Shown here: positions 1 to 5,533 of the stretch, one piece after another | How the letters are laid out: the number at the start of each line of letters is the position of its first letter | Numbering within the stretch: position 1 is the first letter of the stretch | Assembly (NCBI GenBank): GCA_016201805.1 | Contig: JACQCB010000116.1 | Coordinates: 1-5,533, forward strand | DNA from: Nitrospirota bacterium | GTDB taxonomy: Bacteria; Nitrospirota; Nitrospiria; Nitrospirales; Nitrospiraceae | Length of the DNA: 5,533 nt | Direction: 5' to 3' | The notes under the pieces: model-generated | Database searches by the model: none | What the model saw: only the letters and a program-made list of their open reading frames with translations | What the model was told of the DNA's origin: nothing | Position numbers and translations under genes: made by a program

Positions 1-507
1 CACGTCCAGGTCTAACTCGCCGGCCAAGGCAAAGAAGTCTAGTAACTGTCTCCGCTCCAAAGCCGCCACAATCAGGAGCACCGCATCGGCCCCATAGGCC
101 CGCGCCTCGTAGAACTGTATGTCATCCACCATGAATTCTTTTTTGAGGCAGGGCAGCCCGACTTTTTCTTTGACCGTCTGCAAATAGTCCAGCTCGCCCT
201 GAAAAAAATCCTTGTCGGTCAGGACCGAGAGGGCCGAAGCTCCATATTCCTTGTACTGCTCGGCAATCTTCACCGGCTCGAATGAGTCCTTGAACTCCGG
301 GCGCAGCAGGCCGAGACTCGGAGACGCTCTCTTCACTTCGGCGATCAGGGAAGGACTGTCCGGCGGGCGGGTCGCTTTGAGGGCCTGGATAAATCCCTTG
401 GTCGCAGATCGATCGCGAATCTTCGCCTTCAGCTCAATCAAATACCCACGGCTCTGCTTATGCCGCACCTCCGCTTTCTTGTGTTCCAGAATCCGATCCA
501 GAATCAT
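1..507 (-). CDS. trpC: Indole-3-glycerol phosphate synthase, N-terminal 169 residues (cut by the window edge)
   Basis: This cytoplasmic (beta/alpha)8-barrel enzyme closes the ring of carboxyphenylamino-deoxyribulose-phosphate to give indole-3-glycerol phosphate, with loss of CO2 and water. Read from ATG at 507, the frame is open to the window edge and gives 169 of the roughly 260 residues usual for the family. The start MILDRILEHKKAEV is typical. The motif IAEVKRASPS at 55-64 carries the Glu (E57) and Lys (K59) known to be catalytic or substrate-binding in the family, and CLKKEF at 120-125 supplies the second catalytic Lys (K123). The later catalytic Glu, Asn and Ser lie beyond the edge. The segment after SPS reads LG rather than the common KG; that position varies among homologues, so I do not read it as a defect. 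The gene is last of the visible trp genes and is separated from trpD by 349 bases. Upstream of the ATG there is only a weak GGTGG ribosome site about 10 bases away. Confidence 0.95.
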   Translation of the reverse strand, partial: MILDRILEHKKAEVRHKQSRGYLIELKAKIRDRSATKGFIQALKATRPPDSPSLIAEVKRASPSLGLLRPEFKDSFEPVKIAEQYKEYGASALSVLTDKDFFQGELDYLQTVKEKVGLPCLKKEFMVDDIQFYEARAYGADAVLLIVAALERRQLLDFFALAGELDLDV

Positions 508-596
508 GGTTTACGTTCCACCCGTCAGGGACTCTGACCGCTCCGATCAAGATTGTCAGGGTCGCCGCCGACAAAGTATCAGGAGATCAGATCAGG

Positions 597-827
597 ATGG
601 CGCCCATCATTATCCAAGTCAGCGAAAAAGGCATTGAGTCCGTTCACACGGATCAGAGTGTTGACGTGATCATCGTGGACTGGGACCGCGATCAGGCCGT
701 CCAGCCTCTTGCCTTTCGTGTGCAACGCCTACCCCTTGATCGACTCGATCAGGCGGCCAGCCTGGCAACGGCCCCACTTGCTCTAGAGACCCCTCCAGCT
801 CAACGAATCCTCAAGCTCGCAAGCTGA
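597..827 (+). CDS. Small hypothetical protein (76 aa), antisense within the trp operon
   Basis: I do not know a function for this small ORF. It lies on the opposite strand in the gap between trpC and trpD, divergent from trpC (89 bases apart) and convergent with trpD (29 bases apart). The start ATG is preceded by AGGAG at 581-585, 11 bases away, a somewhat long but usable spacing. The first 34 residues read like a compact beta-rich domain, with a strand IIIQV, then GIESVHTDQS, then VDVIIVDWD. From memory, short bacterial hypothetical proteins often share this layout, a glycine turn followed by alternating hydrophobics that end in D-x-D. The last 40 residues are Leu/Ala/Pro-rich without a recognisable pattern, so the ORF may be a domain with a degraded or run-on tail. 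No signal peptide, membrane segment or terminator is visible. It could be chance, but no minus-strand gene overlaps it, so it is not a shadow of one. Confidence 0.45.
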   Translation: MAPIIIQVSEKGIESVHTDQSVDVIIVDWDRDQAVQPLAFRVQRLPLDRLDQAASLATAPLALETPPAQRILKLAS

Positions 828-856
828 TCCCTCGTTCCGCTTCTCCCTGCTCTCTT

Positions 857-1867
857 CTACATGTTCGTAAACGCGATGAGCCGCTCCAGCTTTTCGTGAG
901 CCGCGCCGCTCTTGATCGCCTTGCCGGCCAATTCAAAGCCTTCCGGCAGGGTCTTGGCCTTGCGGCCGGCGACAAAAGCCGGAGCCGCGTTCATGCAGAC
1001 GATGTCCCGCTTGGGACCCGGCCGGCCTTGCAGGATCTCGCGCAGAATGTGGGCATTCTCTTGCGCGTCGCCGCCGGCCAACTCCTTGGAGCGGACCCGT
1101 TCCAGCCCGAAATCCTTCGGTTCCACAAAATAGGTCGAGACGACGCCGCCTTTGCCTTCGGAGACGCGCGTCCGATCCGTCAATGTGATCTCATCCAGCC
1201 CATCCATCCCGTGGACGACGAAGCAATGCTGGGTCCCAAGCCCCATGAGCACTTTGGCGATCAACTCCGTGAGATTGGGGTCATAGACGCCCAGGACCTG
1301 AAAGCCGGCCCTCGCGGGGTTGGACATCGGTCCCATGATATTGAGCAGGGTCCGAACCCCCAACTCCTGCCTGACCGCAGCGCAATGTTTCATCGCGCCA
1401 TGGAACAAGGGCGCGAACAGAAACCCAATACCCACTTCGTTCACGCAGGCCTCGACCCGTTCGGGTGGAAGGTCGATACGGACCCCCAGCGCCGCCAAGA
1501 CGTCGGCGCTCCCGGAGCGTGAGGAGACCGCCCGGCCGCCGTGCTTCGCCACCGTGAGGCCGCCGCCGGCCACGACGAAGGCCGTCGTCGTCGAGATATT
1601 GAACGTGTGCGCCCCATCCCCGCCCGTCCCGCAGGTATCCACCACCATCGGGTCCGCGACCTGGATGCTGATCGCCTTCGCCCGCATGGCCTTGACGGAC
1701 CCGGCAATCTCCTCCACCGTCTCGCCCTTGATTCGCAGCCCCATGAGGTAGGCGGCGATCTGGGCGGACGTGGCCGCGCCATCCATGATCTCCCGCATGA
1801 CCTCCTCGGCTTCCTTCTCCGAGAGGTGGACCTTGTCGGCCAATTTTGCGATGGCGTCTTTGATCAT
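857..1867 (-). CDS. trpD: Anthranilate phosphoribosyltransferase
   Basis: TrpD transfers phosphoribose from PRPP to anthranilate, giving phosphoribosyl-anthranilate, in the cytoplasm and usually as a dimer. The 336 residues from ATG 1867 match the family length. Visible motifs are the helical N-terminal domain (1-70), the PRPP-binding loop CGTGGDGAHTFNIST (79-93), the KHGGRAVSSRSGSAD segment (108-122), RQELGVRTLLNIMGPMSNP (166-184) with the anthranilate-binding Arg region, and the metal-binding GLDE (223-226). The usual KHGNR motif reads KHGGR here, with Gly111 in place of the Asn that contacts substrate in characterised enzymes. I prefer ATG 1867 because MIKDAIAKL is the normal family beginning; an in-frame GTG at 1876 would add three residues. 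Neither start has a clear Shine-Dalgarno sequence, because the upstream bases are a short-repeat palindrome. TrpG ends 68 bases upstream, so translation and transcription from that side are likely. Confidence 0.95.
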   Translation of the reverse strand: MIKDAIAKLADKVHLSEKEAEEVMREIMDGAATSAQIAAYLMGLRIKGETVEEIAGSVKAMRAKAISIQVADPMVVDTCGTGGDGAHTFNISTTTAFVVAGGGLTVAKHGGRAVSSRSGSADVLAALGVRIDLPPERVEACVNEVGIGFLFAPLFHGAMKHCAAVRQELGVRTLLNIMGPMSNPARAGFQVLGVYDPNLTELIAKVLMGLGTQHCFVVHGMDGLDEITLTDRTRVSEGKGGVVSTYFVEPKDFGLERVRSKELAGGDAQENAHILREILQGRPGPKRDIVCMNAAPAFVAGRKAKTLPEGFELAGKAIKSGAAHEKLERLIAFTNM

Positions 1868-1877
1868 AACGAACACA

Positions 1878-1957
1878 GGCGAGGGGCTATGGGCTATAGG
1901 AAAGAGTTCAGAAAAATCTGATTCTACCCCATCGCCTATCGCCTATTGCCTACAGCC
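1878..1957. repeat. Imperfect palindrome of 7-base units at the trpG-trpD junction
   Basis: Read on the minus strand, the trpG side contains consecutive 7-base units TAGGCAA, TAGGCGA, TAGGCGA, followed by TGGGG. The trpD side reads CTATAGC, CCATAGC, CCC on the same strand, which is roughly the reverse complement. Arms at 1878-1894 and 1927-1943 match at 13 of 17 positions as an inverted repeat around a 32-base loop. The right arm and flank (1936-1957) are translated as the last residues of TrpG, and the left arm ends beside the possible GTG start of trpD. The pattern looks like a dispersed intergenic palindromic element. I see no second copy in this window, so dispersal is inferred. Confidence 0.6.
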
Positions 1958-2520
1958 TCAAGCTTTAAGAAGTTGCGTAAGAGATCCATGCCGACCGCCG
2001 TCAGGATGGATTCGGGGTGGAACTGCACCCCTTCGACACCGAGGGTCTTGTGGCGCAGGCCCATGATCTCGCCTTCCGCCGTCTCGGCCGAGATTTCCAG
2101 ACAGGCGGGCAAGTTTGCCCGGTTCACCAGCAAGGAATGGTAGCGGGTCGCCTCGAAGGGATTCGCCAGGCCCCGGAAGATCGTCTTGCCGTCATGACGA
2201 ATCATGGAGGTCTTGCCGTGCATCAACCGTCCGGCCCGGATCACCTCGCCGCCGAAAGCCGCGGCCAGCGACTGATGGCCCAGGCAGACCCCCAGAATCG
2301 GCAGGCGTCCGGCGAAGCGCCGGATGGCCTCCACCGAAATGCCGGCCTCTTTGGGCGTGCAGGGCCCCGGCGAGATCACCAGCCGCTGCGGACGCAGCGC
2401 TTCGATCTCCTCGATCGTGACCCTGTCGTTCCGATAGACCCGGACATCCTCCCCCAACTCCCCGAAGTACTGCACGAGGTTGTAGGTAAAGGAATCGTAA
2501 TTGTCGATCATCAACAGCAT
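1936..2520 (-). CDS. trpG: Anthranilate synthase component II, glutamine amidotransferase
   Basis: This class I glutamine amidotransferase releases ammonia from glutamine and passes it to TrpE for anthranilate formation; in many bacteria the same subunit also serves para-aminobenzoate synthase (PabA). The 194-residue protein opens with MLLMIDNYDSFTYNLVQY, has the oxyanion-loop motif SPGP at 50-53, the nucleophile Cys79 in GVCLGHQ, the HGKTS loop at 101-105, YHSL at 127-130, and the catalytic His168 and Glu170 in QFHPES. All active-site residues are present. ATG 2520 follows the trpE stop by 19 bases, consistent with cotranscription and complex formation with TrpE. Only weak purine stretches (AGAGG, GGGA) lie upstream. 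The C-terminal AVGNRR is encoded by a 7-base repeat and probably is not part of the ancestral protein. Position beside trpE favours TrpG over a PabA-only role. Confidence 0.96.
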   Translation of the reverse strand: MLLMIDNYDSFTYNLVQYFGELGEDVRVYRNDRVTIEEIEALRPQRLVISPGPCTPKEAGISVEAIRRFAGRLPILGVCLGHQSLAAAFGGEVIRAGRLMHGKTSMIRHDGKTIFRGLANPFEATRYHSLLVNRANLPACLEISAETAEGEIMGLRHKTLGVEGVQFHPESILTAVGMDLLRNFLKLEAVGNRR

Positions 2521-2539
2521 GGCAATCCCGTCACGTCCT

Positions 2540-4048
2540 CTATTCCAGTCCCCGCTCCGCCAGCTCGATGGCCTTCATCATGGCCTTCGCCTTGTTGCAG
2601 GTCTCTTCGTATTCTCGCCCCGGGTCCGAGTCGGCCACGATTCCCGCTCCGGCCTGGATGTAGGCCTGCCGTCCCTTGAGCACGATGGTCCGGATGTTGA
2701 TGCAGGTATCCATGTTGCCGGAAAAGCTGAAGTAGCCCACGGCTCCGGCGTAAGGTCCGCGCCGCGTCGGCTCCAATTCCTCGACGATCTGCATCGCACG
2801 GATCTTGGGCGCGCCCGACACGGTGCCGGCGGGGAAACAGGCCGCCATGACGTCATAGGCGGTTTTGGAGGGGTCCAGTTCGCCATGCACGTTGGAGACC
2901 AGGTGCATCACGTGGGAATATCGCTCCACCGTCATCAGCGCGTCCACCTTCACCGTCCCCTTTTTCACCACCCGCCCCACGTCGTTGCGGCCCAGGTCCA
3001 CGAGCATCACGTGTTCCGCCCGTTCCTTCTCGTCCGCCAACAGCTCGCGCTCCAGCAGCCGGTCCTGCTCGTTCGTCGTCCCGCGCCGCCTGGTTCCGGC
3101 AATCGGCCGGACCGAAACCCGCCCGTCTTCGCATCGCACGAGGATTTCCGGGGAGGACCCAACCAGTTCCACCCCGCCGACCCGCAGGTAATACATGTAC
3201 GGCGAGGGATTGACCACGCGCAGCGCCCGGTAAATTTCGAACGGCGTAGTCTGGATGCGGGTTTCCCAGCGTTGGGAGAGCACGCACTGAAAAATATCCC
3301 CGGACTTGATGTACTCCTTGGTCCGCATCACCATCTTTTCAAAATCGGACCGGCTCATGTTGGCCGTAAAACTGATCGGCTTCCGGCGCTGCTTCGGACG
3401 AGTCCGGCGCAGCGGCCGCTTGAGGCGCGCGATCATCCGTTCGATACGAGCCGCGGCGTCGGCATAGGCCCTCTTGAGTTCAGCCTCCCGGCCTGACGGC
3501 ACGTGGGCGTTGGCCACCACTTTGATCTTCTGAGCCACGTTGTCGAAGATCAGGAGCGTGTCGGTGAGAAGGAAGGCAAGATCGGGCAAGCCCAGATCGT
3601 CCTTGCGTCGCGGGGGAATGTCCTCGAAATAGCGGACGACGTCGTAGCCGAGGTAGCCGACCGCACCGCCCACGAAGCGCGGGAGGCCCGGCACCGTCAC
3701 CGGACGGTACGCCGCCATGATCTCACGCAGCCGGTCGAGCGGCGTTTCCCCGGGACGTTCGCTGACCGGCACGCGCTCCACCTTGGCGCCGCGCGTCGTC
3801 ACGAGTTCGCCCTGTTCCGCGCGGATCACGACCGGCGAGCCGCTCCCCAGAAAGGAGTACCGCGCCCAGTTCTCGCCCCCCTCGACGCTCTCCAACAGGT
3901 AGGCGGAGGGCCCGTGGTCGATCTTGGTGAAAGCCGAAACCGGAGTTTCGAAGTCAGCCAGGATCTCGCGATACAGGGGGATGAGGTTCCCCTGCGTGGC
4001 AAGGCTGCGGAACTCGTCGTAGCTCAATGAATAGGAAGGCGTTGGCAT
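2540..4048 (-). CDS. trpE: Anthranilate synthase component I
   Basis: TrpE converts chorismate to anthranilate using ammonia from TrpG and is normally the tryptophan-feedback-inhibited step. The protein is 502 residues, usual for the family. The N-terminal domain (about 1-205) carries LLES at 51-54, the segment that helps form the tryptophan pocket, and GGAVGYLGYD at 127-136. The chorismate-binding domain (about 230-500) shows GDIFQCVLSQRW (250-261), NPSPYMYYL (280-288, the second feedback-site segment), GSSPEILVR (297-305), PIAGTRRRG (315-323), DEKERAEHVMLVDLGRNDVG (339-358), and CFPAGTVSGAPKIRAM (404-419). Both feedback segments are intact, so inhibition by tryptophan is expected. The linker at 208-224 is unusually basic, with 10 of 17 residues Arg or Lys. 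ATG 4048 is only 22 bases after the stop of the upstream lipoprotein gene. PabB is an alternative for this fold, but the feedback motifs and trp neighbours favour TrpE. Confidence 0.97.
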   Translation of the reverse strand: MPTPSYSLSYDEFRSLATQGNLIPLYREILADFETPVSAFTKIDHGPSAYLLESVEGGENWARYSFLGSGSPVVIRAEQGELVTTRGAKVERVPVSERPGETPLDRLREIMAAYRPVTVPGLPRFVGGAVGYLGYDVVRYFEDIPPRRKDDLGLPDLAFLLTDTLLIFDNVAQKIKVVANAHVPSGREAELKRAYADAAARIERMIARLKRPLRRTRPKQRRKPISFTANMSRSDFEKMVMRTKEYIKSGDIFQCVLSQRWETRIQTTPFEIYRALRVVNPSPYMYYLRVGGVELVGSSPEILVRCEDGRVSVRPIAGTRRRGTTNEQDRLLERELLADEKERAEHVMLVDLGRNDVGRVVKKGTVKVDALMTVERYSHVMHLVSNVHGELDPSKTAYDVMAACFPAGTVSGAPKIRAMQIVEELEPTRRGPYAGAVGYFSFSGNMDTCINIRTIVLKGRQAYIQAGAGIVADSDPGREYEETCNKAKAMMKAIELAERGLE

Positions 4049-4070
4049 CGTCTATGCGCCAGCTCACGGG

Positions 4071-4688
4071 TTATTCGCGTCCAACGAGCAACCGCTGACC
4101 GACTTCGATTTGATTGTCGCCCAGATTGTTCCACCGTTTGAGCGTGGGAACATCCACGCCATACTGACGGCTCAGGCGATACAGGGTCTCGCCCGGCTTC
4201 ACTTGATGATAGCGAGACCCGCCGGCTCCGGCCGGCATGCGCTCAGGCTCAGGTTCGGGAGCCGCGACAACCGGCGCATCAAAGATCCCGCGTTCCTGAG
4301 CCGGCGCGGCTCGCTCCGGCTCCCTCTCCGGACGTCTGGGCTTGGGCGCCGCCTTGCGCGGCTTGGCCAGGAGCGTTTCCTGTTCCTTCAGCATGGCCGC
4401 TTCCCGCATCGCCGTCGCTTCTTCTTGAATCCTGCCCAACTGCTCGCGGACGGCTTGGACCTGGGCCGCCATCTCGCGGTTTCTCGCTTCCAGATCCACG
4501 TTTTCACGCTTGAGGCGCTTCGTTTCGCTGTCCAGGTCTCCGGTTCGCTTTTCCTCCTGCGCCAGCAGCCGTTGGAAGTTCAGCGCACGGGCTTTTTCCG
4601 CCTCGTACTTCTCGGTCATCACGCAGCCGGTCAGCAAGATTGCGCCGAGACCGACTGCCGCTATGTGGAGCACCTTCCCGCATGTCAT
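4071..4688 (-). CDS. LysM-domain coiled-coil lipoprotein
   Basis: This is a 205-residue envelope protein of unassigned specific function. Residues 1-22 form a lipoprotein signal with hydrophobic core HIAAVGLGAILL and lipobox LTGC, making Cys22 the lipid anchor. The next residue is Val, not Asp, which in diderms favours outer-membrane sorting. Residues about 25-107 are a charged, heptad-like helix rich in Glu, Lys, Arg, Leu and Ala, predicted to be a coiled coil. Residues about 108-158 are a Pro/Glu/Arg/Ala-rich linker, and 160-205 form one LysM domain (YHQVKPGETLYRLSRQYGV to GQRLLVG), a family that binds peptidoglycan. A periplasmic tether between outer membrane and cell wall is inferred. I chose ATG 4688 because it places the signal peptide at the N-terminus and has GAGGAG 12 bases upstream; the frame stays open further up but without credible sequence. 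It sits 22 bases before trpE on the same strand, so the two probably share a transcript. Confidence 0.88.
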   Translation of the reverse strand: MTCGKVLHIAAVGLGAILLTGCVMTEKYEAEKARALNFQRLLAQEEKRTGDLDSETKRLKRENVDLEARNREMAAQVQAVREQLGRIQEEATAMREAAMLKEQETLLAKPRKAAPKPRRPEREPERAAPAQERGIFDAPVVAAPEPEPERMPAGAGGSRYHQVKPGETLYRLSRQYGVDVPTLKRWNNLGDNQIEVGQRLLVGRE

Positions 4689-4862
4689 AGAGTCACCCGT
4701 CTCCTCATTTTTGATTGGGCCATCTCCCGTCGTACTTCCTCGCACGTCACCCGCAATCACGGCCTGGGGCGCCCGCTGAATCAGGCTGTTCACCGCCCAA
4801 CCGCTGGAACCCGCAAAGTCTCCCGTTCTGGACGGGAACAAACCTGGGCGGCCTGGTTGGAG
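4689..4862 (-). other. Predicted 5' leader of the lipoprotein-trp transcript
   Basis: If transcription starts about 7 bases past the predicted -10 box, the leader is about 174 nt, long for a plain ribosome-binding region. It contains a perfect 6-bp hairpin (4821-4826 with 4832-4837, loop of 5). It also has two longer-range pairings: 4793-4799 with 4845-4851 (7 bp), and 4797-4802 with 4855-4860 (6 bp). These last two share bases 4797-4799 and so cannot both form. I see no run of Trp codons, no U-tract and no recognisable T-box or riboswitch core. Any regulatory role is inference. Confidence 0.3.
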
Positions 4863-4868
4863 TCAGTA

Positions 4869-4897
4869 AGAATAGAGCCAAATGCGCAGAAAGTCAA
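4869..4897 (-). promoter_or_regulatory. Sigma70-type promoter for the lipoprotein-trp operon
   Basis: On the minus strand, TTGACT (4897-4892) and TATTCT (4874-4869) are separated by exactly 17 bases. Five of six -35 positions and four of six -10 positions match the consensus. It faces the lipoprotein and trpE, and no other gene start lies between it and the lipoprotein. It is the best promoter-like sequence I found in the window; the predicted start point is near 4862. Confidence 0.6.
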
Positions 4898-4905
4898 AGG
4901 GAAGA

Positions 4906-4917
4906 CGGTTCAGACCG
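4906..4917. promoter_or_regulatory. Short dyad between the divergent promoters
   Basis: CGGT at 4906-4909 and ACCG at 4914-4917 are perfect inverted arms around TCAG. The dyad lies between the leftward -35 box (ending at 4897) and the rightward -35 box (starting at 4938), a location suited to a regulator affecting both. The arms are only 4 bp, so chance occurrence is quite possible and no regulator is recognised. Confidence 0.2.
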
Positions 4918-4937
4918 GCACAAGACGCATCCTCCGT

Positions 4938-4966
4938 TTGACCCTCATACAGGGGTATGCTACGGT
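4938..4966 (+). promoter_or_regulatory. Possible promoter for the AAA+ ATPase gene
   Basis: TTGACC at 4938-4943 and TACGGT at 4961-4966 are 17 bases apart on the plus strand. The -35 box is good (five of six), while the -10 box is weak (three of six). A TATGCT just upstream looks more like a -10 box but would leave a spacer of only 12. The spacer contains ACCCT and AGGGGT, a near-dyad that might bind a regulator. The predicted start leaves a leader of about 78 nt. Confidence 0.35.
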
Positions 4967-5050
4967 TTCCGACAACGTGAGAGGCCGCCTTGAACATCCT
5001 ATCGATCCTTTGCCGGGCGGCTAACCGATGAGGCCTTGGCGGGAGACCAG

Positions 5051-5533
5051 GTGAAAACGACACACAACCCGAAGCCGGGGCAGTCCGTCGTCGTGGACGG
5101 CGTAACCCTACGTCTGGCCAAGCCGATGGATTTGTCCATGGAATGGATCGGCGGGCACGAGATTCTCAAGCAGCTCCTGGCCTGCTGGCTCGTGATCGAC
5201 GCGAAGGACCTGCCGCTCTCGCCCCGCATCACCGGCCATCCCGGCATCGGCAAAACCACCCTGGCCATGGCGGGGGCACACGAGCGCAAACAGGATATCT
5301 ACATTTTTCAATGCACGGCGGACACCAGGCCGGAAGACCTCCTGGTCACGCCGGTCCTGGCCGAATCGGGCACGATCGCCTACCACGCCTCCCCCCTCGT
5401 CACCGCCATGCTGACCGGCAGCGTCTGCGTGCTGGACGAGGGCAACCGCATGAATGAAAAAAGCTGGGCCTCCCTCGCCCCGCTGCTGGACCATCGGCGC
5501 TGCGTCGAGTCGATCGTGGCGGGTCTGCTCATC
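5051..5533 (+). CDS. MoxR-like AAA+ ATPase, N-terminal 161 residues (cut by the window edge)
   Basis: This is the beginning of an AAA+ ATPase of the MoxR/CbbQ/NorQ type, a group that remodels or activates partner proteins, often together with a von Willebrand A-domain protein encoded nearby. Residues 62-69 form the Walker A loop GHPGIGKT, and 125-130 form Walker B VCVLDE, followed by GNRM and SWASLAPLLDHRR (138-150), the pattern normal in this group just before sensor 1. The frame stays open to the window edge. The N-terminal 30 residues precede the AAA core, which begins near WIGGHEILK. I chose GTG 5051 because GGGAG lies 5 bases upstream; a TTG at 5036 is in frame but has its purine stretch only 2 bases away. 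The gene is divergent from the lipoprotein-trp operon, so a tryptophan role is not implied. The partner and substrate are outside the window, and the exact subfamily is uncertain. Confidence 0.88.
   Translation, partial: MKTTHNPKPGQSVVVDGVTLRLAKPMDLSMEWIGGHEILKQLLACWLVIDAKDLPLSPRITGHPGIGKTTLAMAGAHERKQDIYIFQCTADTRPEDLLVTPVLAESGTIAYHASPLVTAMLTGSVCVLDEGNRMNEKSWASLAPLLDHRRCVESIVAGLLI

Noticed and set aside
212..637. A 141-codon plus-strand ORF opposite trpC
   Set aside because: Most of it is antisense to clear trpC motifs, and its product is low-complexity Arg/Ser-rich.
2501..3496. A 331-codon plus-strand ORF opposite trpE
   Set aside because: It is antisense to a TrpE frame with all family motifs; long open antisense frames are expected in GC-rich coding DNA, and its His/Arg/Pro-rich product resembles no family.
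4821..4837. Hairpin considered as an intrinsic terminator or attenuator
   Set aside because: The 6-bp stem is not followed by a U-run on either strand.
4689..4841. N-terminal extension of the lipoprotein to a TTG at 4841
   Set aside because: It would bury the signal peptide and lipobox 51 residues inside the protein; ATG 4688 gives a standard lipoprotein.
4689..4862. T-box or Trp-codon leader peptide upstream of the trp operon
   Set aside because: No GGGTGGNACCGCG-like antiterminator and no short ORF with repeated Trp codons could be found.
4110..5024. A 304-codon plus-strand ORF across the lipoprotein gene and the intergenic region
   Set aside because: It is antisense to the well-supported LysM lipoprotein, runs through the divergent promoters, and shows no domain.
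4973..5050. Possible riboswitch in the ATPase leader, because GGCTAACCGATG recalls the end of a c-di-GMP-I aptamer
   Set aside because: The conserved CAAAGCC-type core and the required helices are absent.

Overview
The window is GC-rich bacterial chromosome dominated by a tryptophan biosynthesis cluster on the minus strand. The genes run right to left in the order LysM lipoprotein, trpE, trpG, trpD, trpC, with trpC cut by the left edge. The lipoprotein has a lipobox followed by Val, a +2 residue that does not signal inner-membrane retention, so a diderm host is likely. A Nitrospira-like (Nitrospirota) origin is my impression from overall protein character; it is not demonstrated by the sequence.

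Layout from left to right. 1-507: 5' two-thirds of trpC (minus). 508-856: a 349-base gap between trpC and trpD, which holds a small plus-strand ORF (597-827) lying antisense inside the operon. 857-1867: trpD (minus). 1878-1957: an imperfect palindrome built from 7-base units, which fills the trpG-trpD junction and supplies the last codons of trpG. 1936-2520: trpG. 2540-4048: trpE. 4071-4688: coiled-coil LysM lipoprotein, only 22 bases upstream of trpE. 4689-5050: a gene-free divergent control region with a near-consensus sigma70-type promoter facing left, a weaker one facing right, a dyad between them, and a structured leader of about 174 nt on the leftward transcript. 5051-5533: the start of a MoxR-like AAA+ ATPase on the plus strand, cut by the right edge.

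Together, TrpE and TrpG form anthranilate synthase (chorismate plus glutamine to anthranilate), TrpD adds the phosphoribosyl group, and TrpC forms indole-3-glycerol phosphate. The step between TrpD and TrpC (TrpF) and the last steps (TrpA/TrpB) are not visible here. The catalytic motifs of TrpE, TrpG and the visible part of TrpC look intact. TrpD has one notable change, KHGGR in place of the usual KHGNR.

I do not see a clearly new system. The items most worth a second look are the repeat-derived end of TrpG, the antisense small gene, the TrpD motif change, and the lipoprotein sharing a transcript with trp genes.
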